Shown here: positions 60,704 through 64,000 of the stretch, one piece after another
How the letters are laid out: the number at the start of each line of letters is the position of its first letter
How positions within the stretch are numbered: the first letter of the stretch is position 1
Assembly (NCBI GenBank): GCA_037903475.1
Contig: JBAJFG010000086.1
Coordinates: 434,001-498,000, forward strand
Direction of reading: 5' to 3'
Length of the DNA stretch: 64,000 nt
Source of the DNA: Ancylostoma caninum
Taxonomy: Eukaryota > Nematoda > Chromadorea > Rhabditida > Ancylostomatidae
The notes under the pieces: generated by a model
What the model saw: the letters and a program-made list of their open reading frames with translations, nothing else
Databases searched by the model: none
What the model was told of the DNA's origin: nothing
Translations under genes and position numbers: made by a program

Positions 60704-61699
60704 CCATGTTGTCTATATCTATGGGTAAGCTCATGCTCATTATTTAAAATACCCTTAGCATTTTGATTACCTTCATTCTTCCACTTTTTTGTTCCTTTGT
60801 TGTTCACTGCCTTCAGAGTCAACAGCACAAAAACTGACCCAGTGGCACGCGACGCATCTATTCGCGGAGCGGCATAATCTCTGTTGCGTCGTTTCACGGT
60901 CCGACCATATCAGTCCGGCTGACACCCCACCCTCCCCCCACATGGTTCATCGATGGATTGGGGCCTAAAATCCAGAAAATCAAATCAATATTGTTCCAAT
61001 GAGATCGGTCCAGCTGGATCCCATTTGATGGACTTACTGTTCTGATCATATAATGGTGTAAACAACCACCGCTCTTCGATATAGTCCATATAGGCATACA
61101 TAATTGGGAAGAGGAGGGGGCTGAAAAACGTTGTCCAAACAAGGGAAGACTATGGAATGGACGAGAAATGGCTTTACGAAGACATGAATTCCACGTGAAA
61201 TCTACATCAAAAGCACTCAGGGCAATTTGCACTTTAATTGCACTAACGAGGGAGTTTTTGCTTGCAAAAACTTTCCTGAACGCTGTACACGAAGCTAAAG
61301 GATAAATTACATAGGCATAAAAAGTATTAATTGTTCAGCCGTTCGCTTATTCTGGCATAAACCAGCGGTCTCTATGTTGTTATGAACATTATATTGTTTA
61401 ATCGTTCATCATTTACTTATTTATTAATATTTTCGGATATTAAACGCTACATCTCATTGAAATTATTTACCTAAGTGCACCCCTCACTCATACTAAATCC
61501 CCACGGGCAGCAGATATTCGCAAAAAGGATAAACTCCGCCTTCAGGGCTTCATGTGATTGGCCACCAGGATGAGCAAGCAATGCGTTAAACAACACGGTC
61601 AAAAGAACAAGGTCATGAGATCAAAGCTCATTTTCCAGGAATTTTTCAGCTTTTAACGTCTAAACGTGAGCCGTAAGTTCGCGAATCGTACAAGGAAAG

Positions 61700-61905
61700 C
61701 ATCTTACATTTTCATATTATATTCAATAGTTAATAAAATTATATTATAATAAATAATTAATAAAATTATATAAAAAAACAAACAATTGAAAATAAACTAA
61801 TACGGAAATATTATTTGTACTGTAAAGTAATATCAAAAATTTGGCGAGCCACTCTGGGCCTCCCCCGCCCCCCCCCCCTTTGTCCGCCACTGCTACTTAA
61901 TACTC
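61700..61905. mobile_element. hAT-like MITE, copy 2 (left end unclear)
   Basis: The right end CCCTTTGTCCGCCACTGC follows a C11 tract. The interior AAATAAACTAATAC...AAAGTAATATCAAA matches copy 1 at 30971-31217. Confidence 0.55.
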
Positions 61906-62240
61906 TACCACATTACTATACCATACCAAACGAAACTGCTATATATAGTAGTCCTAATACTATGGGTGTACTCACACTACTACACTATGTATAGTACAAT
62001 ACAACGCTATATGTCATACTACATATATACTACGAGTACAAGGCTATTGTATCATACTACATATATAATACATAATACTCTACCATACTACTACACCGTA
62101 CTATACGAAATTACCACAGTAACTTTAATACTATAGGTGTACTAATACTACTATACTCTAATATGTATACTATAAAATACTATTATATTATACTACATAT
62201 GTAGTACAAATACTAGTGTATGTGATATATAGTACGCATT
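61906..62240. repeat. TATAGTAC-type low-complexity array
   Basis: Repeated ACTACTATA, TACTACATATATA and ATAGTAC words over about 330 bp, without a constant period that I can define. Confidence 0.6.
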
Positions 62241-63560
62241 CAATAATTTTTGAGTAGTGAGAAAGTAAAGCAATACTTTAATCCTAGAGTAGTATGTATT
62301 ATGTATTTGTTACCACTAATTATTGTTTAATACATTACGATAAATAGTGGTAAAGAACCGTATAAAAATACGGAATAAAATACTTCTGGATGCAAATTTA
62401 TGTGAAATTTTCATTTGTTCTTCATGATGCCATGTTATTTTCACATAACAACTCAAAATTTTTTTCGGGTTCTCAAATGCACCTACCAATTTGACTGAGC
62501 TCTAATTTGTTAAAATTAAATCTAAATCTCTCAAAATCCGCAACTCTGCTGATCCAGAATCTGTAGATGAACATGTGATCACTCCGGGATGGCATGCAGA
62601 ATTAGCAAAACTCCACAGCTGGTTTCTGATCGCTTGCGGCTCTATTTGCTGTATTCTATTGCTCACGTACACTCACCACATCAGCACAACAACATCACTC
62701 CTCTGGATAAACCCCGTGCGCCACAAGGGATGTCGCTGTACATATGTTTGTTCACGTCGTTCTCAAACACTAATGCGCATATGTACACACAAGAGGTTAT
62801 TGAGAAAACTATGTAACGCATACATACAGGGAACATTGGCACGAATTGGGGCCGTAGAAGCCTGCGGGGAATGTCGCGCAGACATTACATCGCATTATCG
62901 CATCACAGTTCACCTCCAACGCTATGGACGGCGACTGACGGCGGTCATTTAGGGAGCGCCACGATCTTCGTTCACATTTGGGTGCATACATTTGCTCATG
63001 AAGGCGGTTTCGGAAGAGCGGAGGGGGGGGGACAATAGCCACTTATCGGGAGATTGGAGGGGGGGGGGGGTCCCAGAGATGATTTACTAGGAGCTTCCAT
63101 TTAGAACCTTTCCCAGAATTCCGACTTTCCTAATTTTTGAAGGAAAATATTCAAAAAAGAAGCTCCTTTTTCAATACCACAGCCTTTTCCATCGAATTCA
63201 GTCTCAGGATAAAGCATATCTTCCAGAAATAGCCGTCAGTGTCCTGGAGCTTCACCCTTTCCCCGTCATGGATTGGACCCCCTGATGAGTTCCACGCCAC
63301 TTACAAAGTGAACTCGGAAGTTTGCTTTTTGTTTTTTTTTGTTTTTCTGTAATGGTCTCTACAAGATGTGTTGTATAAATCAATAAGTAAGCAAAAATAT
63401 AAATGAGTAAACAAATAACGTTGATTTTGTAAGCCTGCTTCTAACAGAGTATAAATAAGCCTCCTCAAAATCGTTACTTATTGCACTTTGACCATAGCGT
63501 AGCCTTGGGTCAGGATGTTAGCCATAGAGCGCGGGATCACACTATAATCCACAAACACTG
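62241..63560. other. Two overlapping open frames; no proven gene
   Basis: 62575-62952 is open in two + frames. One has an ATG at 62589 (MACRISKTPQLVSDR...), the other a hydrophobic start. Base composition is higher in GC than the surroundings. No splice chain or family is recognised. Two G tracts (63023-63031 and 63059-63070) follow. Confidence 0.25.
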
Positions 63561-63564
63561 ATGC

Positions 63565-64000
63565 TGAACCCGGATGTATCATTAGAAGCATATGTAAGTT
63601 TTAACCAGCTACAGGTAGCAGCTGGGCACAAACAAAGTCATGCCTGGGTAAACATGTCGATGGGTACTAGATAAGAGGTAAATGAGGACACGCTAACAAA
63701 TTCACCTCAGGATCAGGATGCATCATTGGAAGCATAGGTAATTTTATACTAACGGGTATGATTTGTAAGGGTTGCACCTAGATATAGACAACGTAATACA
63801 TATATGAGCAAACATGTTGATGGTTGCCAGGTACGGCAAAATTTGGGTAAGTTCACGAGTTTGCCATGGGTAACCTCAATGGCGCATCCTGGGGCAGCAT
63901 GCATCGTTGGGGTTGCCGAGGGTAGATGTCTTAACATCACGCAAGCTTAGACATGGTTAAAGGGAGTGTCAACGTGCTTACCGTGGGTAGTCTCAATGAT
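63565..64000. mobile_element. Cluster of GATTACCC-family ends running off the window
   Basis: Termini near 63569 (GGATGTATCATTAGAAGC), 63715 (GGATGCATCATTGGAAGC), 63870 (GGGTAACCTCAATGGCGC) and 63893 (GCATGCATCGTTGGGG), with the last end GTAGTCTCAATGAT at the window edge, suggest two or three adjacent or nested copies. Confidence 0.6.

Overview
The window looks like nuclear DNA of a nematode, most likely a clade V strongylid such as a hookworm (inference). The reasons are TTTTCAG-type splice acceptors, likely trans-splice sites just upstream of start codons, short introns beside multi-kb introns, TTAGGC-type telomere repeats inside one element, three sequences close to the SL1 spliced leader, and two housekeeping genes whose predicted proteins match conserved animal families. 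It is AT-rich, gene-poor and full of small transposon-derived repeats. Nothing prokaryotic was seen.

Left end (1-8.8 kb, + strand). A likely 3' gene end (exon candidates at 3-83 and 4670-4801) is followed by RNA polymerase II subunit RPB9 (5386-7240) and, 217 bp later, LAMTOR2/p14 (7458-8210). The close same-strand spacing and a TTTTCAG site 17 nt before the RPB9 start suggest a nematode operon. A third ORF at 8411, also behind a TTTTCAG, may be another member.

Middle (8.8-43 kb). Mostly repeats: several MITE families, long foldback elements, a dimeric tRNA-like SINE (two copies), diverged tandem arrays of about 145 bp carrying a conserved GAGAACTGGTCCC box, a hAT-like MITE and a decayed LINE. 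A four-exon + strand gene piece (14381-17612) with phase-compatible junctions carries most of one repeat cluster in a 2.7-kb intron. A possible membrane-protein exon lies at 40064.

Right part (43-64 kb). A three-exon minus-strand gene model (47320 to 43384) predicts an unrecognised 75-residue protein with a basic N-terminus and a class I PDZ-type C-terminus. A two-exon + strand model lies at 57338-57738. The rest is MITEs, AT-rich arrays and unassigned DNA.

Exon models without a recognised family rest only on splice signals, phase agreement and amino-acid composition. They need RNA-seq and homology searches.
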